Source: JACZSB01 sp965372015 (GTDB lineage Bacteria; Fidelibacterota; Marinisomatia; SCGC-AAA003-L08; TS1B11). From it: a DNA stretch of 10,260 nt. The stretch covers positions 1 through 10,260 of the forward strand of contig CBDVAP010000111.1 in assembly GCA_965372015.1 (NCBI GenBank). The letters run 5' to 3'. The notes below the pieces were generated by a model. That model had not been told where the DNA came from, did no database searches, and saw nothing but the letters and a program-made list of their open reading frames with translations. Shown here piece by piece: positions 1-6,610 of this stretch. The stretch's first letter is position 1. The number at the start of each line of letters is the position of its first letter. The position numbers and the translations under genes are program-made.

Positions 1-473
1 GTGCCATCGGCTCAGCCGATAACTACAAGGCGGTACTGGAGAATCCCGATACCATTTCAAGGGCAGTGCTGGATCGGGGCCTCGATTCCGGAACGGCCTT
101 TTCGATTCTCTCCATCGATATTGCCGATGTGGACGTAAGCAAGAACATCGGAGCCGACCTGCAGACCGAGCAGGCCGAGGCGGACCTGAAGGTGGCCCAG
201 GCCAAGGCGGAGACCCGCCGGGCCATGGCCGTGGCCGCCGAGCAGGAATTCAAGGCCACGGTCCAGGAAATGCGAGCGAAGGTGATTGAGGCCGAGGCCC
301 AAGTCCCCAAGGCCATGGCTCAGGCCTTCCGGGAAGGTAACCTGGGCATCATGGATTACTATCGCATGAAGAATATTGAGGCTGACACCGGCATGCGGGA
401 CTCCATCGCCGGTCCCGGGAAAGGCGAAGGAGAAACCGGTGGCGCCGCACCTGAGCCGCCCAAGGAGGACTAA
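1..473 (+). CDS. floA: Flotillin-like protein FloA (UPF0365 family), 3' part only
   Basis: Partial: the gene enters from the left edge, with its first whole codon at base 3, and ends at TAA 471-473. About 156 C-terminal residues are visible. Known for the family: FloA is a membrane-associated bacterial flotillin that forms oligomers and organises lipid microdomains. Seen here: the end of the SPFH-type region, with the FloA-like segment IGSADNYKAVLENPD, then SILSIDIADVDVSKNIGA. An Ala/Glu-rich helix of about 70 residues follows (QTEQAEADLKVAQAKAETRR onward), the flotillin coiled coil. The near-terminal segment GNLGIMDYYRMKNIEADTGM matches the usual FloA end. A Gly/Pro/Glu-rich tail of about 20 residues (GPGKGEGETGGAAPEPPKED) follows and looks like a lineage extension. 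The next gene starts 5 bp downstream and its ribosome binding site lies inside this gene's last codons, so they are probably co-transcribed. Confidence 0.93.
   Translation, partial: AIGSADNYKAVLENPDTISRAVLDRGLDSGTAFSILSIDIADVDVSKNIGADLQTEQAEADLKVAQAKAETRRAMAVAAEQEFKATVQEMRAKVIEAEAQVPKAMAQAFREGNLGIMDYYRMKNIEADTGMRDSIAGPGKGEGETGGAAPEPPKED
462..468 (+). promoter_or_regulatory. Shine-Dalgarno site AAGGAGG for the TTG-started gene
   Basis: AAGGAGG is a full-strength Shine-Dalgarno sequence lying in the last codons of floA, 10 nt before the TTG at 479. It is the main reason for accepting a TTG start for the next gene, because no in-frame ATG occurs before the transmembrane segment. Its position suggests that translation of the two genes is coupled. 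Confidence 0.7.
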
Positions 474-478
474 CAGGT

Positions 479-1024
479 TTGTTTGACAGTCCCCTTTTCT
501 GGATAGTCCTCATCTGGTGGCTGCTGTCCACCTTCCTGGGAGCCAAGGCTCGCAAGCGCCGGCGGGCGGCCATGGAAATGGCAGCCTCCGAGCCGGAGGA
601 ACCGGACCCTCAAGGGCCGTGGGACACGCTTGAGAGCCAGTCGGCCGTTGCCCCTCTGGAAACACCGGAAGTAATCCCCGCCACCCCGGTCGCGCCGCCC
701 CCGCCACTCCCCACCCAACCGGTGACTCCCCTCCAGGAGATCTTCCACGCCCTGGGGTTGGAACAGCGGCCGCCGTTATTCGGGGTACCAGAGGCCGCAC
801 CCGAGCCAATCATCCCGGTGGAGGTTGAAACCCGAAAGGTTGCGCCGGAAAAGGTATCGCCAACCACGGTTGCCACCACCACCACGCTGAAGCCGGAGCC
901 TGAAATAAGGCGGCATTACCCGGCCTCGCCCCTGGCCTCCCTTGAACGGCTGACTCCCTGGCAGCAGGCGGTGGCGCTAAAGGAGATTCTCGACAGCCCA
1001 TTGGCTTTGCGCTCCAGGACTTGA
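479..1024 (+). CDS. Membrane-anchored Pro/Glu-rich protein of unknown function
   Basis: Family not recognised; 181 residues with a TTG start supported by the AAGGAGG at 462-468. Visible parts: a short hydrophobic segment at residues about 6-21 (LFWIVLIWWLLSTFLG), followed at once by a basic stretch (KARKRRR, 23-29). This predicts a single N-terminal anchor with the rest in the cytoplasm. Residues 35-82 and 105-145 are Pro/Glu/Thr-rich, low-complexity and probably disordered. Between them lies a short predicted helix (LQEIFHALGLE, 85-95). The C-terminus (LERLTPWQQAVALKEILDSP, 155-174) is predicted helical and looks like a short linear or docking motif. The stop overlaps the methyltransferase start (TGATG). 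Adjacency to floA suggests a membrane-microdomain partner, but that is inference. The ORF itself is credible because of its start signal, lack of competing ORFs and tight packing. Confidence 0.72.
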   Translation: MFDSPLFWIVLIWWLLSTFLGAKARKRRRAAMEMAASEPEEPDPQGPWDTLESQSAVAPLETPEVIPATPVAPPPPLPTQPVTPLQEIFHALGLEQRPPLFGVPEAAPEPIIPVEVETRKVAPEKVSPTTVATTTTLKPEPEIRRHYPASPLASLERLTPWQQAVALKEILDSPLALRSRT

Positions 1025-1638
1025 TGGCCTACACCGTCTGGGAAAATCTGGACCAGGTGGAGCGCTATGCCCATAACCGGTACCGCCATTGGGATCAGCG
1101 ACTACTCGACCGGCGGGAACAGCGGCTGGTAAGGAAGCTGTTCAACAGCCACGGGTTGGGCGGACAAATCCTGGATGCGCCGGTGGGCTACGGCCGCTTT
1201 CAACAGCTGCTAAACGAATTTGGAGCAGTTAAGGCGCTGGACTTCAACTACTATGCCGCCCTGTACCAGCTCCGGCGCATCGCTTTAGCCTCGGATGCGG
1301 TCACGGGCCTGGCCGAAGCACTACCGTTCCGGGACCGCAGCTTTGACGTTATCTTCTCGTTCCGGTTGCTCCAGCACATGCACCATTCCGGGGAGCGTAG
1401 CGCCATCTACCACGAATTCAAGCGGGTGAGCCGCCGCTGGGTGGTGCTCTCCCACTACCGGAAAACGATCATACACCGGCTGCACCGGCTGCTGTTTAAG
1501 CAACCCTCGCGGATCACCATGCAATCGCGGGAAGAGTTCCTGGCCGAGACCGCCCGGGCGGGCTTGTCGCTAGTTCAATCGGTGGCCGTGCTGCCTGGCA
1601 TCCACGCCCACCATATCAGTCTATTTTCCACCGAGTAG
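1024..1638 (+). CDS. Class I SAM-dependent methyltransferase, Methyltransf_11-like
   Basis: 204 residues from ATG 1024, which shares bases with the upstream stop (TGATG); AGGA at 1016-1019 is a plausible ribosome binding site. An in-frame TTG at 1021 would add one residue and is less likely. The fold is indicated by motif I, ILDAPVGYGRF (49-59), which has D51, G55 and G57 but Pro-Val in place of the more usual Gly-Cys. Strand 2 ends in the acidic residue D73 (VKALDF) that normally binds the SAM ribose. The post-motif region AEALPFRDRSFDVIFSFRLL (97-116) is typical of Methyltransf_11. The C-terminal half is rich in His, Arg and aromatic residues (HRLHRLLFKQ, about 151-160). The substrate cannot be told from sequence. 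The tail-to-tail neighbour is a WaaP/Kdo-kinase-like protein, so a lipid or saccharide substrate is possible, but this is inference. The 3' end overlaps that gene by 18 bp. Confidence 0.85.
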   Translation: MAYTVWENLDQVERYAHNRYRHWDQRLLDRREQRLVRKLFNSHGLGGQILDAPVGYGRFQQLLNEFGAVKALDFNYYAALYQLRRIALASDAVTGLAEALPFRDRSFDVIFSFRLLQHMHHSGERSAIYHEFKRVSRRWVVLSHYRKTIIHRLHRLLFKQPSRITMQSREEFLAETARAGLSLVQSVAVLPGIHAHHISLFSTE

Positions 1639-2400
1639 TTGCCGCAGTCGCCGCTTGCGGGCCTTGCGATTGAGCAAGCGGTCCCGGGCCTGTTTATAGT
1701 CTGCGACCCAATCAGAGGCGGCACTGCCGGTCGATCTATATTCGCCGAAAAAGGCCTCCACCAGTCGTGAGTCATCCCCGGTGTGAAAATTCAGGCGGGC
1801 CAGGTCCTGCAACCGCCTGTGGCGCGACAACCGCCCTACCTGCTGCGCTCGATTTAAATCGACGAGGTAAACTTCCGCGCTGTCAGTCACAAGTAAGTTG
1901 GCGGTGGTGAGATCGCGGTGAACAATACATCCGCTGTGCAGGCGAGCGATGCTGCCCGCCAGGTCCGTCACCGCGGCCAGTTTCAGTTCCCCGGGCGCAT
2001 CCGATTGCAGGAAAGACCTGAGTGTCTGGTGCGGATGGATGGCCCGGCAGACAAAAATGTTCTCCTGGATCAGGCCGAACGAACGCCGGCTGTAGACGAA
2101 TAGCGGCTCAGGTGTCCGGGCCCCCAGTGCGCGCATGGCCCCGGCGATCCGCCAGCTGGTGACCGCCCGACCCGGGAAAGTGGGGCTTAGCAGGTAGTGG
2201 CCGGGGTGGCGCCAACCGAACCATTTGACTACCGTCGGCCCCCGGTCGCTATCCACCAGGCAGACCAGGTTTGTCTTCTGTTTATAAACCTGGCGCGCCA
2301 GCTGGGCCAGACGATTGCGGTCCAGCAGGTCTACCAGCCGCAGGGGCGCGGGCAGCTCACCGCGGGTGAAAATGGTGGTAGAGAAATCCAGCGATGTCAT
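1621..2400 (-). CDS. Kdo/WaaP-family kinase-like protein (lipopolysaccharide kinase type)
   Basis: 259 residues, ATG at 2400. Eukaryotic-like small-molecule kinase fold. Seen: a beta-strand lysine in TVVKWF (K59), where the ATP-binding Lys is expected; the catalytic loop HRDLTTANLL (161-170) with D163 and N168; and VDLNR (180-184) with D181 in the DFG-equivalent metal-binding position. Lipopolysaccharide kinases of the WaaP/KdkA type share this short layout, about 230-265 residues, and phosphorylate heptose or Kdo in the lipid A-core. The exact substrate is not determined; related Bud32/RIO-type proteins share the HRD-N-D set but usually have a different N-lobe. The C-terminus is strongly basic (RKARKRRLRQ, 245-254). 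It is the last gene of the leftward operon: its ATG overlaps the coaE stop (ATGA, 2397-2400), and its own stop lies inside the opposing methyltransferase gene. Confidence 0.83.
   Translation of the reverse strand: MTSLDFSTTIFTRGELPAPLRLVDLLDRNRLAQLARQVYKQKTNLVCLVDSDRGPTVVKWFGWRHPGHYLLSPTFPGRAVTSWRIAGAMRALGARTPEPLFVYSRRSFGLIQENIFVCRAIHPHQTLRSFLQSDAPGELKLAAVTDLAGSIARLHSGCIVHRDLTTANLLVTDSAEVYLVDLNRAQQVGRLSRHRRLQDLARLNFHTGDDSRLVEAFFGEYRSTGSAASDWVADYKQARDRLLNRKARKRRLRQLLGGK
1651..1681. repeat. 8-bp inverted repeat near the convergent gene ends
   Basis: CCGCTTGC at 1651-1658 and GCAAGCGG at 1674-1681 form a perfect 8-bp stem with a 15-nt loop. It lies just past the methyltransferase stop (1638), inside the basic C-terminal codons of the kinase gene. 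No T-run follows on either strand, so it is not a standard intrinsic terminator. It may be a by-product of coding for repeated Arg/Lys residues. Confidence 0.4.
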
Positions 2401-2993
2401 TTCCCGGTGATGTTGGCATATAGCACTTGCAGCTCAGCCTGGAGCTGATCCAAGGTACCGTTATTGGTGACCACCAAGTCAGCCCGGGCTTGTTTCTCTT
2501 TGTCGGGCATCTGCAGCTCGATTCGGCGCACAATGTCCTCCTCGGTAAGGTTACCGCGCTCCAACGCCCGCTTGATGCGCACCTTCCGGTCGGCTATTAC
2601 TACGATGGTCAAGTCCAGGTATTCCTCCATCCGGGCTTCGAAGAGCAAGGGGGCATCCAGGATGAACATTTCAATGCCGGCCTGCTCAGCCAGGATCATG
2701 GCCTTTTCGGTTGCCAGTATCACTTCCGGGTGAATGATCTCATTGAGCTGGCTTTGACGATCCGGGTTGGCGAAGGCCTGGCGGGCCAATCGCTGGAAAT
2801 CAAGCTCGCCGATCTCATTGAGCACCGTCTCCCCAAAGGCCGCGATCACCGCCTTCCGCACCTGCTCGGAACGCAGCAGAATCAGCTTGGCCTCCACATC
2901 GGCATCGAACACCCGGGCGCCCTGCTGCTTGAAAAACCGGGTGACCTCCGATTTACCCGAGCCTAAACCGCCGGTTATGCCAATTCGCAGCAT
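2397..2993 (-). CDS. coaE: Dephospho-CoA kinase
   Basis: 198 residues, normal CoaE length. It catalyses the last step of coenzyme A synthesis: ATP-dependent phosphorylation of the ribose 3'-hydroxyl of dephospho-CoA, in the cytoplasm. Seen: P-loop GGLGSGKS (8-15); VFDAD (28-32), the conserved acidic motif of the CoA-binding site; LNEIIHPEV (83-91), a CoaE signature; LDAPLLFE (112-119), another hallmark; and the lid region RIELQMPDKEKQARADLVVTNN, written here only as R157 to N178, with the R-x3-Q-x5-K pattern and the terminal D-x2-V-x-N-N/G motif. ATG 2993 lies 12 bp past the adk stop, with only a weak purine-rich site (GGGGTT) ahead. The stop overlaps the next kinase gene by 4 bp. No missing residue was noticed. 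Confidence 0.97.
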   Translation of the reverse strand: MLRIGITGGLGSGKSEVTRFFKQQGARVFDADVEAKLILLRSEQVRKAVIAAFGETVLNEIGELDFQRLARQAFANPDRQSQLNEIIHPEVILATEKAMILAEQAGIEMFILDAPLLFEARMEEYLDLTIVVIADRKVRIKRALERGNLTEEDIVRRIELQMPDKEKQARADLVVTNNGTLDQLQAELQVLYANITGK

Positions 2994-3005
2994 TGTGAAC
3001 CCCGA

Positions 3006-3668
3006 CTAATCCGGCTGGTCCGGCGGTGGCAGAGCGGCCAGCATACTTTCTTGCACAGCCGCCACGGTATCATCACCGGGGACTTCTCTCAATCGGCCGG
3101 AAGGCAGGTAATAGGACAGTAGCGGTGCGGTCTGCTTTTCATATACCCGTAGCCGTTCCCGAATAGTGGCGGGTTTATCGTCGTCGCGCTGGATCAGATT
3201 GGTCCCGCCGCATTGGTCACAGATCCCCATCCGGCGGGGTGCTTTGGCGACCAGGTTATAGACGGCATTGCAGTCGGCACAGGTGCGTCTGGCGCTGAGG
3301 CGATTGACCAATATCTCCGGCTCGACGATGATAGCCACAATTGCGTCCAGCTCCTGACCGGACTTCTCTAGCAGACTGTCCAGGGCCACCGCCTGGGATA
3401 CCGTGCGGGGGAATCCGTCCAGCAGAAAGCCTCCGGCGGTGTCCGATAGCCCCAGGCGCACTGCCGTCATGTCCAGCATAACCGCATCGGGTACCAGCTT
3501 TCCCCGCGACATATTGCGCTGGGCTTCCTTGCCCAGCTCGGTTTGGGCCTGTACCTCTTCCCGGAGCATCTCACCTGTGGATATATGGGGAATCCCGAAT
3601 CGTTCCCCCAGCAGTCGGGCCTGGGTCCCTTTGCCCGCTCCGGGCGGCCCCATCAATATCAGACGCAT
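3006..3668 (-). CDS. adk: Adenylate kinase, long form with zinc-type lid
   Basis: 220 residues, the usual length of the long bacterial form. It interconverts ATP and AMP with two ADP, and balances nucleotides recovered by the salvage enzymes upstream. Seen: P-loop GPPGAGKGT (7-15); the AMP-site segment ISTGEMLRE (29-37); the hallmark LLDGFPRT (82-89); R124 in NRLSARRTC; and a lid carrying CADC (C130, C133) and CDQC (C150, C153), a four-cysteine zinc site as in Gram-positive and many other bacteria (E. coli-type lids lack it). RDDDKPATIRERL (161-173) is the conserved catalytic Asp/Arg region. The last residues (PPPDQPD) are a short Pro-rich tail. ATG at 3668; the nearest purine-rich stretch (GGTGGA) is about 12 nt upstream. 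In many bacteria adk sits with secY and map in the ribosomal protein operon; here it follows a nucleoside transporter. Confidence 0.97.
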   Translation of the reverse strand: MRLILMGPPGAGKGTQARLLGERFGIPHISTGEMLREEVQAQTELGKEAQRNMSRGKLVPDAVMLDMTAVRLGLSDTAGGFLLDGFPRTVSQAVALDSLLEKSGQELDAIVAIIVEPEILVNRLSARRTCADCNAVYNLVAKAPRRMGICDQCGGTNLIQRDDDKPATIRERLRVYEKQTAPLLSYYLPSGRLREVPGDDTVAAVQESMLAALPPPDQPD

Positions 3669-3742
3669 TTACAGCCGCTTTCCACCAAATCCGGGGGTAG
3701 TTTTTGACTGCCGGTGGGGATCCGCAGGCCTGCCATGTGGAA
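3669..3742. other. 74-bp gap between the transporter and adk genes
   Basis: Longest gap within the leftward operon. It contains a perfect 10-bp palindrome, GCAGGCCTGC, at 3724-3733, just past the transporter stop. There is no T-run after it in the leftward direction, so it is not a typical intrinsic terminator. No convincing -35/-10 pair was found, although an internal adk promoter cannot be excluded. Confidence 0.4.
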
Positions 3743-5368
3743 TCATAAAAGCATCCCGGCTATGGTGGCAGTCAGCCAGGAGGCGATGGCTCCGCCGGCC
3801 AGGGCTCGCAGGGCAATCCTGCTCAGCTCCCCGCGACGTTCGGGGATAAAAGCCCCGATGCCACCCAGCTGGATACCGATTGACGAGAAGTTGGCGAACC
3901 CGCATAGGGCATAAGTGGAGATGATCTGGGCCCGTTCGTCCAGGGCGCCCGCCTGGATATAGCTGCCCAGAGTGCCGTAGGCCACGAATTCGTTTAAGGA
4001 AATCTTGATCCCCAGCAGATTACCCACTTCGTCGGCGTATTCCCAACGGACTCCCATGAGCCAGGCCAGGGGCCGAAATATGAAGCCGAAAAGTGTTTTC
4101 AGGGAGCCTGGGAAATAACCGCTGTATTCCTGGTTGATGGGCGATAGGCCGGAGGAAGTGCCGTATTTCACCAGCTCGCCACCCAGGAGGGCGCCGTCGA
4201 TCAAGCTGTCCATCCAGTTCAGGATTACGTCTACCACGGCGATGAGAGCGATAAAGCCCACCAGCATGGCCCCCACGTTTACCGCCAGTTTCAGCCCGTC
4301 GATGATACCGTTGGAGGCAGCGTCAATGACGTTGGCGCTGCTGGCTATGGGTGGCATGTCCATGTCACCGGCGGTGGCGGAGTGCTCGGTCTCCGGGTAG
4401 ATCAATTTGCCCACCGCCAGGGCCGCCGGGGCCGACATGACCGAGGCCGCCACCAAATGCCCGGCACTGATACCCATGGCGATGTACCCTGCCAGGACCC
4501 CCCCGGCGATAGTGGCAAAACCACCTACCATGATTGTGGACAGCTCCGAGGTGGTCATTTCGGGCAGGAACGGCTTGATCAGCAGGGGCGCCTCGGTCTG
4601 CCCGACGAAAATGTTGGCCGAACAGGAGAGCGTCTCAGCGCCGCTGGTGCCTATGGTCCAGCGCATGAAACGGCTCATAGCCAGGATCACCCGCTGCATG
4701 ATCCCCAGGTGGTAGAGAACCCCCATGAACCCGCCGAAGAATATTATGGTAGGCAGAATCTTAAAGGCGAATTGGAAACCGAACCCCGGCCAGGCGCTGC
4801 TTCCCGGGAAAAAATACTGGGGGTCCACCAGGTTGCCGAAGAGGAAGGCGGCCCCAAAATAGGCCAGGTCCAGGAAAGCAGCGATCTTATCGGAGAATGA
4901 CCGAAAAACTATCTTGCCGTATTGTCCGTAGGCAACTGCCGATGCCACCAGGGTTACGACCAGGGCCGAACCCAGGTAACGGCTCAAGGGGGCGAGACGG
5001 AGCTTCCAGGTGTTGACTACGATCAGTCCCACCAGGAGTACCAGTACCCATTTCAGGTTCACCCATTGGCCCAGTAGCACCAGTAGAGCCCCCCCGCCGA
5101 TAGCGGCGACGACTAACAGCGCCGTCATCAGGTTGCCGTTGGCAGAAGCCTTTATGTCTTGCTGCAACAGGTACACCAACAGCAAGAGACCCAACAAGGC
5201 CATGCCTACGAAACTCCACACGTTCTCCTGGAGAATAATCACGGCAAAAAGGAACTGCAGGGCCAGCCCCCAGACCACCGGGCGCAGGCGTACCTCGCGG
5301 CGCTTGGCCGATATGGCCCAAGCCGCCAACAGCAGGGTTATCATACCGAGGATACTGATGAATCTCAT
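3743..5368 (-). CDS. Concentrative nucleoside transporter (CNT/NupC family), enlarged
   Basis: 541 residues; a polytopic inner-membrane symporter that imports nucleosides with Na+ or H+. Seen: Nucleos_tra2-type core GTSGAETLSCSANIFVGQTE (240-259) running into APLLIKPFLPE; the substrate-binding loop GQTEAP (256-261) corresponds to the Q-T-E motif of Vibrio cholerae CNT. LNEF (458-461, E460) and CGFANFSSIG (489-498, N493 and S496) match the other known base- and ribose-contacting residues. Bacterial CNTs are usually about 400-420 residues. Here the Q-T-E motif lies about 100 residues later than in vcCNT, because extra hydrophobic segments occupy roughly residues 80-148 (GNLMTALLVVAAIGGGALLV and after). 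Another insert of about 25 residues lies near 395-425. ATG 5368 has a good ribosome binding site. It sits between tdk and adk in a salvage operon, which fits pyrimidine nucleoside import. nupC is the nearest symbol, but specificity is not shown. Confidence 0.93.
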   Translation of the reverse strand: MRFISILGMITLLLAAWAISAKRREVRLRPVVWGLALQFLFAVIILQENVWSFVGMALLGLLLLVYLLQQDIKASANGNLMTALLVVAAIGGGALLVLLGQWVNLKWVLVLLVGLIVVNTWKLRLAPLSRYLGSALVVTLVASAVAYGQYGKIVFRSFSDKIAAFLDLAYFGAAFLFGNLVDPQYFFPGSSAWPGFGFQFAFKILPTIIFFGGFMGVLYHLGIMQRVILAMSRFMRWTIGTSGAETLSCSANIFVGQTEAPLLIKPFLPEMTTSELSTIMVGGFATIAGGVLAGYIAMGISAGHLVAASVMSAPAALAVGKLIYPETEHSATAGDMDMPPIASSANVIDAASNGIIDGLKLAVNVGAMLVGFIALIAVVDVILNWMDSLIDGALLGGELVKYGTSSGLSPINQEYSGYFPGSLKTLFGFIFRPLAWLMGVRWEYADEVGNLLGIKISLNEFVAYGTLGSYIQAGALDERAQIISTYALCGFANFSSIGIQLGGIGAFIPERRGELSRIALRALAGGAIASWLTATIAGMLL

Positions 5369-5373
5369 TTAGG

Positions 5374-5379
5374 TCCTTT
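5374..5379 (-). promoter_or_regulatory. Ribosome binding site AAAGGA of the transporter gene
   Basis: Read leftward, AAAGGA ends 5 nt before ATG 5368. It is the best-spaced Shine-Dalgarno site on this strand and fixes the transporter start. It sits in the 34-bp gap after tdk, so the transporter is translated independently rather than by stop-start coupling. Confidence 0.65.
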
Positions 5380-5402
5380 CGCTTTAGGCTAAACTGGATG
5401 TT

Positions 5403-5954
5403 TCAAGGATCAAAACACCGGCGGCAGCGGGCTTCGTAGATGTCGGTTTCGCCAATCAGTATCTGTTCCTCGTCCTTGGTCAGTCTTTGAGTGAAGGCCG
5501 CCGGATCGCCGCACCGCATGCATATTGCCAGTGTCTTGGTGACGTATTCCGCCTCAGCCATCAGCAATGGCAGGGGACCAAAAGGCAAGCCCCGGTAGTC
5601 CTTGTCCAGGCCGGCGACCACAATCCGTTTGCCTGCTTGGGCCAGCTGCTTCACGATGTCCACAATATTTTCCGGGAAGAATTGGGCCTCGTCGATGCCG
5701 ATCACCTCGGCGGCGGCGGCTAGCTTCAGGATCTGTTCCGGAGATTCCACCGGTTGGGAGGGGATGCGCTGCTGGTTATGAGTGACGATGTCGCCGTCGC
5801 TGAAACGAGTATCGATGCGCGGCTTGAAAATGGCAACCGCTTGTTTGGCTATCTGGGCGCGGCGCAGACGCCGGATCAATTCCTCCGATTTGCCGCTGAA
5901 CATGGATCCCGAAATCACCTCGATCCAACCTGAGTTGCGCGGTGTCAGGGTCAC
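5403..5954 (-). CDS. tdk: Thymidine kinase, type II
   Basis: 183 residues; phosphorylates thymidine and deoxyuridine with ATP in the cytoplasm. Seen: N-terminal SGWIEVISGSMFSGKSEELI (8-27), with the P-loop GSMFSGKS at 16-23; IGIDEAQFF (85-93) with the catalytic Glu E89; VAGLDKDYRGLPFGP (113-127), the thymidine-site lasso approach; and two zinc-ligand pairs, CMRC (C145, C148) and CRRC (C177, C180). Length and motif order are those of the B. subtilis/human TK1-type family. The start is GTG at 5954, overlapping the udk stop (GTGA, 5951-5954), with AAAGGAG 13 nt ahead. Later starts would cut into the P-loop strand. Neighbours udk and cdd support a pyrimidine salvage role. Confidence 0.97.
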   Translation of the reverse strand: MTLTPRNSGWIEVISGSMFSGKSEELIRRLRRAQIAKQAVAIFKPRIDTRFSDGDIVTHNQQRIPSQPVESPEQILKLAAAAEVIGIDEAQFFPENIVDIVKQLAQAGKRIVVAGLDKDYRGLPFGPLPLLMAEAEYVTKTLAICMRCGDPAAFTQRLTKDEEQILIGETDIYEARCRRCFDP

Positions 5955-6610
5955 GGCGAGGTCACGGCTCCTTTGACCTGTTGTTCGTCGAGCAGAGAAA
6001 ATATCTTGGTCTTGAGGATATCGATTGCTACCCGGTTATGCCCCCCTTCGGGTATGATCAAGTCGGCGAAACGCTTTGAGGGCTCCACAAATTGGTCGTG
6101 CATTGGGCGCACTGTTTTATGGTATTGATCCACTACCGATTCGAAGCTCCGGTCCCTTGTTTTCACGTCCCGCATCATACGCCGGATGAAACGTACATCC
6201 GCGGCAGTGTCCACGTAAATCTTGATATCCATCAGTTCCCGGACAGCTGGGTCAGTCAGCACCAGGATGCCTTCCAGTATGATCAAGCGGTAGTTGCTAA
6301 TGCGCCTGGTGTCCGGCCGGCGGGTATGGGTACTGTAGTCGTAAATCGGGATATCCACCGGGCGGCCGTTCAGCATGTCCTCCAAGTCCTGCCGCATGCG
6401 CTTGAAATCGACTGAGTCCGGATGGTCGAAGTTCATCTTGGCCCGCTCTTCCAGTGGGAGATGGGAAAGATCGTGGTAGTAGGAATCCTGCTCTAAGACC
6501 ACCACTTCGTCGCGCCCCACTTCATTCTGCAGGGCCTCGGCAATGGAAGTCTTGCCCGACCCGGTGCCCCCGGCCAGTCCGATTAGCACAGCAGCCGGAT
6601 CAGATTTCAT
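5951..6610 (-). CDS. udk: Uridine kinase (uridine/cytidine kinase)
   Basis: 219 residues from ATG 6610; makes UMP and CMP from uridine and cytidine using ATP or GTP. Seen: P-loop GGTGSGKT (14-21); DSYYHDL (42-48), a uridine-kinase signature with the catalytic Asp; NFDHPDSVDF (60-69), the substrate-binding motif; IPIYDYSTHTR (87-97); IILEGILVL (110-118); and RRMMRDVKTRDR (143-154), the Arg-rich lid. Length is normal for the family (about 210). A TTG at 6619 would add three residues (MVP), but the ATG is preferred; no strong ribosome binding site is visible for either. The start lies 11 bp inside cdd, and the stop overlaps the tdk GTG by 4 bp, so translation is probably coupled on both sides. 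Confidence 0.96.
   Translation of the reverse strand: MKSDPAAVLIGLAGGTGSGKTSIAEALQNEVGRDEVVVLEQDSYYHDLSHLPLEERAKMNFDHPDSVDFKRMRQDLEDMLNGRPVDIPIYDYSTHTRRPDTRRISNYRLIILEGILVLTDPAVRELMDIKIYVDTAADVRFIRRMMRDVKTRDRSFESVVDQYHKTVRPMHDQFVEPSKRFADLIIPEGGHNRVAIDILKTKIFSLLDEQQVKGAVTSP
5968..5974 (-). promoter_or_regulatory. Shine-Dalgarno site AAAGGAG for the GTG-started tdk
   Basis: Read leftward, AAAGGAG lies in the last udk codons, 13 nt before GTG 5954. The spacing is long but usable. It supports the GTG start that overlaps the udk stop. Confidence 0.5.

Noticed and set aside
2427..2966. 179-codon open frame on the plus strand opposite coaE
   Set aside because: It is a shadow of coaE: it lies fully inside a well-recognised kinase gene, and its peptide has no recognisable motif.
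3724..3733. GCAGGCCTGC palindrome as a transcription terminator
   Set aside because: It has no loop-forming spacer and no T-run on the leftward strand, and adk continues the same operon direction.
3669..3905. Minus-strand open frame just ahead of adk
   Set aside because: It overlaps the conserved 3' end of the transporter gene in another frame and ends immediately before the adk start. No family resemblance.
4382..4900. 172-codon open frame on the plus strand opposite the transporter gene
   Set aside because: It is rich in Gly, His, Gln and Glu, typical of the antisense of membrane-protein codons, and the opposing CNT reading is certain.
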